16,504 nt of DNA from NCBI GenBank assembly GCA_041563315.1, contig JBFFNE010000067.1, positions 1 to 16,504 of the forward strand, given 5' to 3'. Source of the stretch: JBFEYJ01 sp041563315 (GTDB taxonomy: Bacteria > Pseudomonadota > Gammaproteobacteria > Thiohalomonadales > Thiohalomonadaceae). Position numbers and translations under genes: made by a program. Positions 6,738 to 13,880 of the stretch are shown here, one piece after another. Under the pieces are notes generated by a model, which searched no databases, was not told the origin of the DNA, and saw only the letters and a list, made by a program, of their open reading frames with translations. Position 1 is the stretch's first letter, and each line of letters opens with the position of its first letter.

Positions 6738-7244
6738 TCAGGGTAACAAGGGTTCGAGCCGTGCCATCACGACATCGACGGCGGCAGGGACTTCTTCCAT
6801 CTTCGATGAAGCGGTCACCGCATCCACCCCCTCCAGCTTCTCCTCACCCGAAGCCGAGGTGCTCACCACAATCACCTTTTCCGGCGCGTTTAGCCGCCGC
6901 ACGAAATGCTTGGCCACGAGAGGCGGGCGCCACGTCTCCCAGGTATAGAGCAACACCAGCGCCGTCCACTTTTCCTCGTCCACGGCGGGCAACTGAGAAA
7001 CATCGATCACCTTAATATGGATCGGTCGTTGGCGCAGTTGCTCGACCAGTGTAGCGACCACAGCGTTCTTGAAGCGGCTACCCTGGCTGGCGATCAGCAG
7101 TCGCTGATCAAGCTCCGGGGCGTTCACTTCAAAGCCTTCGATGACCTCCATCGAGTAGTGGTATTTGTACCAACTCAGTGCGAAGAAAAACAGCAACACC
7201 ACGGCACCGGTAGCCAATAGGATATTTCGCCATCTTCTATCCAT
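6738..7244 (-). CDS. Membrane-anchored flavodoxin-like protein
   Basis: The 168-aa product has one N-terminal membrane helix (about residues 8-25, NILLATGAVVLLFFFAL) and then an alpha/beta domain. This domain begins LLIASQGSRFKNAVVATLVE (49-68), the position and shape of a flavodoxin phosphate loop, and continues with ALVLLYTWETWRPP (95-108) and KVIVVSTSASGEE (123-135), as in flavodoxin-fold proteins. Whether it binds FMN is unproven: the loop lacks the usual T/S-x-T-G-x-T. With a short basic MDRRWRN start the domain could lie on the outer face. ATG 7244 follows GAGGGG. It is cotranscribed with the phosphoesterase, 3 nt apart, and lies 117 nt after yaaA. Confidence 0.7.
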   Translation of the reverse strand: MDRRWRNILLATGAVVLLFFFALSWYKYHYSMEVIEGFEVNAPELDQRLLIASQGSRFKNAVVATLVEQLRQRPIHIKVIDVSQLPAVDEEKWTALVLLYTWETWRPPLVAKHFVRRLNAPEKVIVVSTSASGEEKLEGVDAVTASSKMEEVPAAVDVVMARLEPLLP

Positions 7245-7345
7245 CGATCCCCCTCATCGAACCGTGCCAACTGACACACGTCTTGCCTAGGGGAAAAGAT
7301 AGATGGCAAAAGAAAAATCGCGACAAGCACCCGTTTGTAAGTGCT

Positions 7346-7359
7346 CACCATCGATGGTG
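7346..7359. other. Perfect 14-bp palindrome just after yaaA
   Basis: CACCATCGATGGTG is a perfect palindrome two bases beyond the yaaA stop. Beyond it (in the yaaA direction) lies a weak AGCAC/GTGCT hairpin at 7326-7345 and then a T-rich tract near 7307-7316. Together they might form a leaky terminator between yaaA and the flavodoxin-like gene. The long loop makes this uncertain. Confidence 0.35.
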
Positions 7360-7361
7360 GA

Positions 7362-8132
7362 CTACTGTCGGCGGGTAAACACCCACTTATTGCCCGAGGT
7401 CAGCGCCTCGTTGAAGCGATATCCGTCCACATCGAACGCCTTGATCTGGTCCGGGTCAGTCAGTTGATTTTGGATCACGAACCGGCTTAACTGCCCGCGC
7501 GCCTTCTTCGCGTAGACCCCCATCATCTTGTACTGGCCGTTCTTCCAATCCTTAAACTCGGGGGTAATGATCTCGCCATCGAGCAGCTTCGGTTTGACCG
7601 ACTTGAAGTATTCACTGGAAGCGAGATTGATGAGGTAGGGCGACTTGAGACTCTTCATCTGCCGGTTCAGCCCTTCGGTGATCTTCCCTCCCCAGAACTC
7701 ATAGAGATTCTTGCCGCGCGCGGTGTCTACCTTGCGCCCCATCTCCAGGCGATAGGGCTGCATCAGATCCAGCGGCCGCAATAGGCCGTAGAGGCCAGAG
7801 AGAATACGCAGGTGGCTCTGAGCGAACTTGAAATCGGCGGCGGAGAAGCTCTCCGCATCCAGCCCCGTGTAGACATCGCCCTTGAACGCTAGCACCGCCT
7901 GCTTGGCGTTGTCCGGGGTGAAGGGCGTGTGCCACTGTTCGAAGCGCTCGAAGTTGAGCTCGGCCAGCTTCATGCTCACCTCCATCAGCTCGGCGATATC
8001 CAGCGCCGAGTACTGGCGGGCCCGGTCGATGAGGATCTGCGAGTCATCCAGATAGTCCGGGAGGGTAAAGGTTTTGGTCTTCGGCGGGGTGTCGTAATCC
8101 AGGGTCTTGGCAGGGGAGATCACAATCAGCAT
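7362..8132 (-). CDS. yaaA: Peroxide stress protein YaaA (DUF328/UPF0246)
   Basis: The 256-aa product matches YaaA nearly full length (the E. coli protein is 258 aa). Family landmarks are MLIVISPAKTLDYDTPP at the start, FKGDVYTGLDA, LRILSGLYGLLRPLD, LMQPYRLEMGRK, FWGGKIT, NLASSEYFKSV and GVYAKKARGQL near the end. YaaA is a cytoplasmic DNA-binding protein that helps limit iron and oxidative damage in E. coli during peroxide stress. ATG 8132 is the natural start. No clear Shine-Dalgarno sequence precedes it. I saw no OxyR-type site I could defend. The region upstream is a 460-bp repeat-filled spacer, so its promoter must be close to the start. Confidence 0.95.
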   Translation of the reverse strand: MLIVISPAKTLDYDTPPKTKTFTLPDYLDDSQILIDRARQYSALDIAELMEVSMKLAELNFERFEQWHTPFTPDNAKQAVLAFKGDVYTGLDAESFSAADFKFAQSHLRILSGLYGLLRPLDLMQPYRLEMGRKVDTARGKNLYEFWGGKITEGLNRQMKSLKSPYLINLASSEYFKSVKPKLLDGEIITPEFKDWKNGQYKMMGVYAKKARGQLSRFVIQNQLTDPDQIKAFDVDGYRFNEALTSGNKWVFTRRQ

Positions 8133-8222
8133 GGCGGTTTAATCAGGTGGTGAAAACAGAAGAATGAGGGTACTGCAAATGCCCTGGCCTGCAAACCATG
8201 CGCACATTAGGGTAATCCACTC

Positions 8223-8280
8223 CACCGCGGCCAGGATGTCCGCTCCCACCAAAACCTACCTCTCACCCTCTGTGGGAGAT
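8223..8280. repeat. REP-type inverted pair, degraded
   Basis: ATCGCGGCC-type arm ending TCCGCTCCCAC (8223-8249) is followed by a truncated GTGGGAG arm (8272-8278). It belongs to the same family as the copies at 8443-8512, 10431-10503 and 15601-15713. The whole spacer 8133-8592 between yaaA and the permease consists of such repeats, and I see no gene in it. Confidence 0.6.
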
Positions 8281-8347
8281 TCCATGTCTCATGGTCCTGC
8301 TAAGACCTTCCGAGGAAGGAGCACCAGAGCTTGTGTATTGGCCAACG

Positions 8348-8424
8348 GTCGGGTTAGGTTAGGCCTAGCCGCAACCCGACATCTCCGCAGGCTATCCTGT
8401 CGGATTACGCTGCGCTAATCCGAC
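8348..8424. repeat. Two hairpin repeats: GTCGGGTT/AACCCGAC and GTCGGATTA/TAATCCGAC
   Basis: Two adjacent inverted repeats occur: GTCGGGTT...AACCCGAC (8348-8380, with inner AGGTTAGGCCTAGCC) and GTCGGATTA...TAATCCGAC (8399-8424, 8-nt loop). The second is a palindrome type commonly scattered through gammaproteobacterial genomes. Neither has a T-tract, so a terminator role is unlikely. Confidence 0.65.
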
Positions 8425-8442
8425 CCACTCGTGCGTTCCCCC

Positions 8443-8512
8443 CATCGTGGCCGGGACGTCCGCTTCCACAAGCATCGACACATCTGTGGGAGCGACCTTA
8501 CAGGTCGCGATT
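8443..8512. repeat. REP-type inverted pair (GTGGGAGCGACC family)
   Basis: A left arm CATCGTGGCCGGGACGTCCG (from 8443) faces a right arm GTGGGAGCGACCTTACAGGT, which continues CGCGATT to 8512. The right arm is itself palindromic (CGACC...GGTCG). The paired, opposed layout is that of REP doublets/REPINs. A further single arm with a mutated end lies at 8526-8560. Confidence 0.75.
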
Positions 8513-8577
8513 CGAACCTGCCCCCGGATCGCGGCCAGGGCGTCCGCTGCGGCCACAACAATCGCCGTCATTTGTTG

Positions 8578-8592
8578 TGTTATCCTCACCCC
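8578..8592 (+). promoter_or_regulatory. Extended -10 placing transcription start on the permease ATG
   Basis: TGTTATCCT is TGT plus TATCCT (8581-8586). Seven bases after the hexamer is 8593, the A of the permease ATG. No ribosome site precedes the ATG, so a leaderless transcript is plausible. No convincing -35 is seen. Confidence 0.35.
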
Positions 8593-9330
8593 ATGCTTCC
8601 CGACTTCACCACCACTCAGCTCCTGCTCACCGTCCTGATCTTCGTCTGGACCGGCTTCGTACGCTCCGGCCTGGGCTTTGGCGGCGGGGCGCTCGGGTTG
8701 CCGCTGCTGCTATTTATCGACCCGGATCCGTTGCTGTGGCTACCGGTGATCGGCGCACATCTCCTGTTCTTCTCCAGCATCACCCTGCGCACCCGGATCA
8801 ACAACGTCGACTGGGGCTATCTCCGCCACTCGATGCAATTCATCATCCCTGCCGCCATCGTCGGTGTACTCGGCCTGCTCAACCTGCCAACCCTCTGGGT
8901 GCTGGTGTTCATCTACTCAGTCACGCTGTTCTATGCCCTTACCTGGGTGCTGAACCGCACCATCGAGAGCAGTAACAAATGGGTAGACCGGGCACTGCTG
9001 GTTCTCGGCGGCTACGTCGCCGGCACCTCCCTCACCGGTGCACCACTGATGGTCGCGGTTTACATGCGCAACGTCTCCCGGGAGCAGTTGCGCAACACCC
9101 TGTTCGTGGTCTGGTTTACTCTGGTGGTGATCAAGATGAGCACTTTCGCTGTGCTCGGTGTGGACCTGCACCTGCTCACCGCACTGACTCTGCTGCCCGT
9201 CGCTGCCATTGGCCATGTGATTGGTCTTCGTGTCCATGAGGCCATTCTCAGAAACGATCAGCAATTCAAACGCTGGATCGGCGCCGGACTGGTGCTGGTC
9301 AGCGGCTTGGGGTTGTGGAATACGCTCTAG
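8593..9330 (+). CDS. TauE/SafE (TSUP) family permease
   Basis: The 245-aa product is a multi-pass inner-membrane protein of the TSUP family, which exports or imports sulfur-containing organic anions such as sulfite, sulfonates or sulfoacetate in known members. Family features are the opening FVRSGLGFGGGALGLPLLL in the first helix region and its echo in the second half, GGYVAGTSLTGAPLMVAVYM, with the charged NRTIESSNKWVD loop between the two halves. I count about seven or eight hydrophobic segments. An open frame reaches back to 8431, but it runs through REP repeats and gives an un-protein-like, Arg/His-rich leader. ATG 8593 directly precedes the first helix. No neighbour suggests the substrate. 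Confidence 0.88.
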   Translation: MLPDFTTTQLLLTVLIFVWTGFVRSGLGFGGGALGLPLLLFIDPDPLLWLPVIGAHLLFFSSITLRTRINNVDWGYLRHSMQFIIPAAIVGVLGLLNLPTLWVLVFIYSVTLFYALTWVLNRTIESSNKWVDRALLVLGGYVAGTSLTGAPLMVAVYMRNVSREQLRNTLFVVWFTLVVIKMSTFAVLGVDLHLLTALTLLPVAAIGHVIGLRVHEAILRNDQQFKRWIGAGLVLVSGLGLWNTL

Positions 9331-9390
9331 ACCTGGCGGCCGCGTCCCTGTCATCTTCAACGTCAAATCTTGCTCCACCCAAAGAGAAGT

Positions 9391-9480
9391 GCCAGGTAGC
9401 CACGGTGCGTGGAGCATGGCGCTTTCGGCAAGCGGCGCTGTGATTTTGAGGTTCGGGGCCCCCGGGTGGGGCAAACTGGC
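9391..9480 (+). repeat. GCCAGGTA element, copy 2 (two tandem units)
   Basis: This 90-bp copy has the left end GCCAGGT, two 8-bp units (GCCAGGTA and a variant GCCACGGT), the same 23-bp core at 9410-9432 as copy 1 (identical bases) and a right end AACTGGC, one base short of the inverse. It lies in the 261-bp convergent spacer between the permease and the YecA-like gene. Confidence 0.8.
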
Positions 9481-9549
9481 CTACGAGGGAATGAGGCGAC
9501 GCTCCCGCATCCTGTACACAACCCAATACGTGACGCGGACTATCTATAA

Positions 9550-9577
9550 ATCGTTCCCACGCAAAGCGTGGGATCGA
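9550..9577. repeat. Inverted repeat TCCCACGC-AAA-GCGTGGGA
   Basis: A perfect 8-bp stem with a 3-nt loop (9555-9573) is flanked by further partial symmetry (ATCG...CGAT). This is a familiar scattered hairpin in gammaproteobacteria. It could stop transcription from either side of this convergent spacer, but there is no T-tract. Confidence 0.6.
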
Positions 9578-9591
9578 TTCAACTTTGAACT

Positions 9592-10293
9592 TTAATGCAG
9601 GCAGCACTTCTTGAATTTCTTGCCGCTGCCACAGATGCAGGGGTCATTGCGACCCACCTGCGGCTCGCTGTGCACAACCGTCCCCACTGAGGAGGCCGTC
9701 ACTCCCTTGGCCATCCAATAGGCGTGCAACTTGCGGACCGACGTAGGGATCGAGCGCTTCAGGGTCGCAAGCTCGTCGGCATCCAGGCTGGAAAGGCTGT
9801 TACGCCCCTCCTCGGTGGTGAACACCATGATCGGGAACAGAATCTCCATCACCTCTTCACCGGCATGGCGCCAGGCATCTGTTGAGAGGCCGACGCCCTT
9901 CATGTAACCCAGGCACCACTCTTCCACACTGGTCACGGTCATGTCATCTTCCTCGACTTCAAGCACGATGGGTTCGAACTCCTTCGGTGCCTCCGTCAAG
10001 GTGGTCACAATACCGTTCATGTGGCGCAACACCAGGGAGATGATCTCTTCGGACTCCTCCGTCGAGCCCCATTCCGGCTCGAACGCGCCCCACACTACCG
10101 GCAGCCACTCGGAAGGCACAATCGGCCGCGGGCCGCTAATGATTGCCGTCAGGAATCCATCGAGCTCGGAAATATCTAGCACACCCTCATCGGCACCATC
10201 CGCAATCGTCTCCTCCTCCGGAATGCGCTCGAGCAAAAACCGGTTGAGCCGATCGATTTCCTGATCGGAAAGAGGTGTATTGAGTAATGACAT
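9592..10293 (-). CDS. YecA/UPF0149 family protein with SEC-C zinc motif
   Basis: The 233-aa product combines an N-terminal UPF0149 (YgfB/YecA) helical domain with a C-terminal SEC-C motif. The first shows LSDQEIDRLNRFLLER, ISELDGFLTAIISGPRPIVPSEWLP and EEWCLGYMKGVGL. The second reads GRNDPCICGSGKKFKKCC (214-231); C219, C221, C230 and C231 or a nearby His bind zinc, as in SecA. In other proteins this motif mediates contact with ribosomes, SecB or other partners; the role of YecA proteins is not settled. ATG 10293 has AGAAGG 6 nt upstream. It is transcribed in the same direction as ppnN, but a 254-bp spacer with a REP pair separates them, so it probably has its own promoter. Confidence 0.92.
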   Translation of the reverse strand: MSLLNTPLSDQEIDRLNRFLLERIPEEETIADGADEGVLDISELDGFLTAIISGPRPIVPSEWLPVVWGAFEPEWGSTEESEEIISLVLRHMNGIVTTLTEAPKEFEPIVLEVEEDDMTVTSVEEWCLGYMKGVGLSTDAWRHAGEEVMEILFPIMVFTTEEGRNSLSSLDADELATLKRSIPTSVRKLHAYWMAKGVTASSVGTVVHSEPQVGRNDPCICGSGKKFKKCCLH

Positions 10294-10430
10294 GATTTAC
10301 CTTCTATGCAGCAGGGTGTTGTAAATGAGGGACATTATGAAGCGAGCCGGCAGCTCAAGCCAGAGGCGATCGCCTTATCAAGCCATCGTATCCTTTGGAG
10401 TGCCGCTTTGACGACAAGTTCAACATGACA

Positions 10431-10503
10431 ATCGCAGCCGGGACGACCGCTCCCACAAACACTCCGCCCACCGTCCGTGGGAGCGACCTTACAGGTCGCG
10501 ATT
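10431..10503. repeat. REP-type inverted pair (GTGGGAGCGACC family)
   Basis: ATCGCAGCCGGGACGACCGC (10431-10450), continuing TCCCACA, is followed by GTGGGAGCGACCTTACAGGT and CGCGATT to 10503. The right arm is base-identical to the copy at 8486-8512. The spacer 10294-10547 holds no gene. Confidence 0.75.
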
Positions 10504-10547
10504 TGCCATGGGTGAGGTCACGGTAAATCCACCACTTCCTGCCTCAA

Positions 10548-11927
10548 TCACCGCTTGTTGATCCGATAACAGGGCACATACACCTTGCCTGGCAACTTCA
10601 TGCGATGCTGCTCCACGAAAGCGGCGAGCAGTTGATCCATGGTGTCCATAATCGCCGCCTCACCATTGAGCTCAAAGTGGCCATGCTGCTCAATAGCGCG
10701 GATGCCCTCGTCTTTCACATTACCGGCCACCACACCGGAGAAGGCACGGCGCAGGTTTGCCGCAAGCAGGTGGGTGTCCTGCTTCTTGTCCAGTCTCAGG
10801 TTGGCCATGTTGTTATGGGTCGGGGCGAAGGGGCGCTGAAACTCCTCATCGATCTTCAGCTTCCAGTTGAAGTAGTAGGCATCGCCATGCTGCTTGCGAT
10901 AATCGCGCACCTCCGCAATCCCCTCGCTCATCGTCTGCGCCACCTTCTCCGGGTTATCCATGATTATGGTGTAGCGCTGCTGTGCCGCCTCGCCCAGGGT
11001 CTCGCCGATGAAACTGTCGATTTGCCTGAAATAATCCTCGGTGTGCGCCGGTCCGGTCATCACCACAGGAAACGGCATATCGCTGTTCTCCGGATGCAGC
11101 AAAATCCCCAGCAGGTAGAGGATCTCCTCGGCGGTACCCGCACCACCGGGGAAGACCACAAATCCGTGGCCGGTACGCACGAAAGCCTCCAGGCGCTTCT
11201 CGATGTCGGGCAGGATCACCAGCTCATTGACGATAGGGTTTGGCGACTCGGCGGCGATAATCCCCGGCTCGGTGATCCCCAGGTACTTACCCTCGCGGAT
11301 GCGCTGCTTGCTGTGGCCGATGGTTGCCCCTTTCATCGGCCCCTTCATCGCCCCCGGTCCGCAGCCGGTGCAGATGTCGAGTCCGCGTAGCCCCATCTGG
11401 TAACCCACCACCTTGCTGTAATCATACTCCTCGCGCGAGATGGAGTGGCCGCCCCAGCAGACCACCATGTTGGGCGAGGAGCGTGCCTGTAACACCCCGG
11501 CATTGCGCAGGATGTGAAACACCGCATCGGTGATGCCATCCGAGGTTTTGAGGTCAAAACTGGAGTTGGTATCAATCTCGTCGGCGACGTATATCACGTC
11601 ACGCAGCACCGCAAACAGGTGCTCATTGATACCCCGGATCATCCTGCCGTCGACAAAGGCGTGCGCCGGCGCCCCCTTGACCTCCAGCTTGATGCCACGC
11701 TCCTGCTGGATCACCCGGATCTCGAACGATTTGTAGCGTTCCAGCAGCTCCTTGCCGTCATCCAGGGTGCTGCCACTATTGAGCACCGCCAGCGAACAGT
11801 TGCGAAACAGGTTATACAGCCCGCCCTTGGTGGTATCGAGCAGCTTGTTCACCTCCAGCCGCGAAAGCAGCTCCAGATGCCCTATCGGGGAAATGCGTGC
11901 ATCAACAACCTCATATTCCATCGTCAT
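10548..11927 (-). CDS. ppnN: Pyrimidine/purine nucleotide 5'-monophosphate nucleosidase
   Basis: The 459-aa product matches PpnN (formerly YgdH; 454 aa in E. coli), a cytoplasmic enzyme that cleaves nucleoside monophosphates to base and ribose 5-phosphate and is controlled by (p)ppGpp in E. coli. The N-terminal PpnN-specific domain opens EVVDARISPIGHLELLSRLE. The central LOG-type Rossmann domain has VCWGGHSIS (156-164), GLDICTGCGPGAMKGPMKGA (182-201) and the signature PGGAGTAEE (260-268). The C-terminal domain holds FNWKLKIDEEFQRPF and the NMANLRL segment. AGGAG lies 5 nt before ATG 11927. Nothing appears truncated. It stands alone between two repeat-filled spacers. A 261-codon open frame on the other strand is a shadow. 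Confidence 0.96.
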   Translation of the reverse strand: MTMEYEVVDARISPIGHLELLSRLEVNKLLDTTKGGLYNLFRNCSLAVLNSGSTLDDGKELLERYKSFEIRVIQQERGIKLEVKGAPAHAFVDGRMIRGINEHLFAVLRDVIYVADEIDTNSSFDLKTSDGITDAVFHILRNAGVLQARSSPNMVVCWGGHSISREEYDYSKVVGYQMGLRGLDICTGCGPGAMKGPMKGATIGHSKQRIREGKYLGITEPGIIAAESPNPIVNELVILPDIEKRLEAFVRTGHGFVVFPGGAGTAEEILYLLGILLHPENSDMPFPVVMTGPAHTEDYFRQIDSFIGETLGEAAQQRYTIIMDNPEKVAQTMSEGIAEVRDYRKQHGDAYYFNWKLKIDEEFQRPFAPTHNNMANLRLDKKQDTHLLAANLRRAFSGVVAGNVKDEGIRAIEQHGHFELNGEAAIMDTMDQLLAAFVEQHRMKLPGKVYVPCYRINKR

Positions 11928-12034
11928 TTATTCTCCTTGCTCTTGTTCAGACAGGCCATTGGCCGACGATACCAATTACTGAGGCATCTAAATACACATT
12001 CTTTCTTACAGATTCTCACGCTTAAACGAAGGGT

Positions 12035-12133
12035 CCCCTCTCCCTCAGGGAGAGGAATAGGGTGAGGGGAGAAATTCATCTTCTCTCAGGTCAGATCCCC
12101 TCTCCCCAACCCTCTCCCGGGTAGGAGAGGGGG
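12035..12133. repeat. Two CCCCTCTCCC-type palindromes
   Basis: The spacer upstream of ppnN holds two hairpins built on the same theme: CCCCTCTCCCTCAGGGAGAG (from 12035, ending GGGTGAGGGG at 12069) and CCCCTCTCC...GGAGAGGGGG (12097-12133). A shorter relative, CCCTCTC...GAGAGGG, lies at 13149-13169. Such palindromes are widely dispersed in proteobacterial intergenic DNA; no gene is visible between 11928 and 12179. Confidence 0.7.
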
Positions 12134-12179
12134 TACAGCATGTCGATCTAACGATGTGTCATCTGACATCCCTCCACCC

Positions 12180-13064
12180 TCAATTCGGCGGCTCGACAAT
12201 ACACGCCGCATACGGATAGCGCTGGGTGATCAAACCGCTGTGGAGAAACACATCCAGCAAGCGTTCATAGGATGCCTGCGAGATCGTCGTCTCCGGCGTC
12301 CAACACCCCAGTAACTGATACGCCAGGATGGTTTCGGTCAGCACCTCCGGGGAAATACCCGGAAAAAACTGCTGCTCCAGCCGCGCGATGTCTTCCGCCG
12401 GTGAATCGATCACAAACTGCCGCCCCCGGCGATAGGCACGCATGAACGCCGCGGCCATATTGGTGTCGAGCCACTCGCGCGTGGCACACAGGCTGCTAAA
12501 GGCTACCGGCCCCACCGCATCGGCAACCGCCGCCACCGGATAGCCGATACCCTCATGCTCCAACTGCTGAGGCGCCGGCCCCTGCAGGTGAACATAATCC
12601 CCTTTGCCGTCACGAAAGGCCCGGTCGACGGACTCCACGTCACCGGCATCGATCACCTCCAGACTATCGATATCGATTCCCTGCTGGTACAGCCCGTAGC
12701 GCAGCATCGCCAGCGGCTGGAAAAAGTGATCTACCAACACCTTCTTGCCCACCAGATTCTGCCACTTGAAATCCATCTCCGGCTCACGCCCGGCGATAAA
12801 GAAACCGTCCCGTTCATTGATCTGGGCAAAGTGCACCAAATCACACGACTCGCCCTGCTCCAGCGCGGTAAAACTGGTCGCCACCGCCGACTGCGAAACA
12901 TGGAAATCGCCGCTGCGCAGCGCCTCCTCCACCTGCATCTCCGGCATGGCAGGGGTGTACACCGGCTCCAACCCCTCTTCCTGCAAAAAGCCCCCGCCAA
13001 TCGTCGCCAGCAACGGGGAGTAAAACGCCGAATGGCGTAGGGCGGTAATTTTGATCTCGATCAT
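12180..13064 (-). CDS. ABC-type substrate-binding-like protein, no signal peptide
   Basis: The 294-aa product has the type II periplasmic-binding fold of the NMT1/THI5-like and SsuA/TauA groups: ITALRHSAFYSPLLATIGGGF at the start, an EEALRSGDFHVSQSAVATSF segment, LVGKKVLVDHFFQP (hinge region) and CATREWLDTNMAAAFMRAYR, the usual helix after the second domain. It begins MIEIKITALR with no signal peptide. The only longer frame, from 13133, also lacks one and has no ribosome site, whereas ATG 13064 has AAAGGAG 5 nt before it. It is therefore probably cytoplasmic. No permease or ATPase gene is adjacent. The Cys-rich iron motif of yeast Thi5 is absent. It may be an enzyme or sensor on a binding-protein fold; that is inference. 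Confidence 0.8.
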   Translation of the reverse strand: MIEIKITALRHSAFYSPLLATIGGGFLQEEGLEPVYTPAMPEMQVEEALRSGDFHVSQSAVATSFTALEQGESCDLVHFAQINERDGFFIAGREPEMDFKWQNLVGKKVLVDHFFQPLAMLRYGLYQQGIDIDSLEVIDAGDVESVDRAFRDGKGDYVHLQGPAPQQLEHEGIGYPVAAVADAVGPVAFSSLCATREWLDTNMAAAFMRAYRRGRQFVIDSPAEDIARLEQQFFPGISPEVLTETILAYQLLGCWTPETTISQASYERLLDVFLHSGLITQRYPYAACIVEPPN

Positions 13065-13093
13065 CTCAACTCCTTTTGCTACTGGCTGTAGAA

Positions 13094-13140
13094 AAACGCA
13101 TTGATAAATTACTTCTAGCACATCGTATCCCAATACGATG
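13094..13140 (-). promoter_or_regulatory. Operator-like inverted repeat upstream of the binding-protein gene
   Basis: CATCGTAT-CCCA-ATACGATG (13121-13140) is a perfect 8-bp inverted repeat 57 bp before the start at 13064. On the minus strand a possible -35 TTGGGA sits inside it, and an AT-rich TAATTT lies 16 nt on, so a bound protein would cover the -35. The promoter hexamers are weak; the inverted repeat is certain. Confidence 0.45.
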
Positions 13141-13195
13141 CACGATTCCCCCTCTCCTCAGAGAGAGGGTTGGCACAATTAATATTCAAACCGCA

Positions 13196-13258
13196 GGGGC
13201 CCAGTCCTCCGGGCGAACAATCCAAGCCTCTTTCGCCGAGGAGACCCGGCTCCTACAA
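13196..13258. repeat. Inverted-pair repeat of the GGGCGAACAATC / GGCGAAAG family
   Basis: The arm GGGCCCAGTCCTCCGGGCGA followed by ACAATC (to about 13222) is followed by CTTTCGCCGAGGAGACCCGG and CTCCTACAAA (13229-13258). Each arm is imperfectly palindromic. The same two arms occur in the opposite order at 13881-13965. The 380-bp spacer 13065-13444 contains only this, the third GCCAGGTA element, a small palindrome and the terminator. Confidence 0.65.
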
Positions 13259-13261
13259 AAG

Positions 13262-13358
13262 ACCAGGTTGCTCCATCCAAGGCCCTCAAACCTCAACACC
13301 GCAGAGTAGCTTGCCAAAGCGCCCTACTCCACACTCCCTGGCTACCTGGCTACCTGGC
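13262..13358 (-). repeat. GCCAGGTA element, copy 3 (three tandem units, inverted)
   Basis: Read on the minus strand this 97-bp copy starts GCCAGGT, has three 8-bp units (GCCAGGTA twice, then GCCAGGGA), a diverged core TGGAGTAGGGCGCTTTGGC followed by AAGC with the same GCTT/AAGC stem, a G-rich segment, and ends ACCTGGT. It is the most diverged of the three copies and abuts another repeat pair. Confidence 0.75.
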
Positions 13359-13420
13359 ACTTCTTTTTTGCCTTTGCGGCAAGATCATTATCAGGCGGGG
13401 TGAACCGTTGCCGGAAATAA

Positions 13421-13445
13421 AAAAAGAGAGCACCGCTCTCTTTTT
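13421..13445 (-). terminator. Rho-independent terminator of the tautomerase gene
   Basis: GAGAGC-ACC-GCTCTC (13426-13440) is flanked by A5 and T5, extending the stem to 11 bp. On the minus strand it begins right at the TGA of the tautomerase gene and is followed by a run of seven T. It can also work in the plus direction. Confidence 0.92.
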
Positions 13446-13786
13446 CACTCTGAATGCTTGGCATAGCTTGCACGGTCCATCTCCATCACCTCCACGGTCA
13501 TCACCTTCACCTGCCATGCCTGTTCACGCAGCGCCGACAACACCGCCTCACTCAACTGCCTCTTCTGCGCCTCATGGCGACCCGCATGAATCCGGCACTG
13601 CACATGAACGAATGGCTCACGCTTTCCACCAGTTCGGTAATAAACCACGGGAATGGCCCGCACCCGGATATGACTCACCTCAAACAGCCCCGTATCCACC
13701 ACTGCACGGTGCACCGCATCCAGCATCGGCTCGACCTGTTCAGCGCCGGCCTGTTCCTGTGAAAATTCAATGATTAAATGCGGCAC
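13445..13786 (-). CDS. 5-carboxymethyl-2-hydroxymuconate isomerase-type tautomerase
   Basis: The 113-aa product matches the CHMI (HpaF-like) branch of the tautomerase superfamily in length and pattern: MPHLIIEFSQEQ with Pro2 (catalytic Pro1 after Met removal), LDAVHRAVVDTGLFEVSHIR, YYRTGG, EPFVHVQCRIHAGR, EAQKRQLSEAVLSAL and the closing VEVMEMDRASYAKH. In homoprotocatechuate breakdown CHMI isomerises 5-carboxymethyl-2-hydroxymuconate. No other gene of that pathway is here, so the true substrate may differ. The start is GTG 13786 with AGAGG 7 nt upstream. It is a single-gene unit that ends in a strong intrinsic terminator. Confidence 0.88.
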   Translation of the reverse strand: MPHLIIEFSQEQAGAEQVEPMLDAVHRAVVDTGLFEVSHIRVRAIPVVYYRTGGKREPFVHVQCRIHAGRHEAQKRQLSEAVLSALREQAWQVKVMTVEVMEMDRASYAKHSE

Positions 13787-13880
13787 GTTAATTCCTCTGG
13801 AACCCTATAGGGAATACTGCTCTACCCTGACAGTTGCACCACCGATAACTCAGCTCTTGTGACAAGGAGAAGGGCTCGGT

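Noticed and set aside
8164..8418. Plus-strand 84-codon open frame in the yaaA-permease spacer
   Set aside because: It runs through REP and GTCGGGTT repeats; no ribosome site and an Arg/Ser-rich random composition.
8222..8560. Repeats considered as a CRISPR array
   Set aside because: Arms are opposed and palindromic with irregular spacing; there are no regular direct repeats with unique spacers, and no cas gene.
8431..8592. Upstream extension of the permease gene
   Set aside because: The added 54 residues translate a REP doublet, and the first membrane helix begins at ATG 8593.
10605..11390. Plus-strand 261-codon open frame
   Set aside because: It lies entirely antisense to ppnN, which is certain. 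The translation is a Leu/His/Arg-rich shadow.
11514..12065. Plus-strand 183-codon open frame
   Set aside because: It is antisense to the 5' part of ppnN and ends in a CCCTCTCCC repeat.
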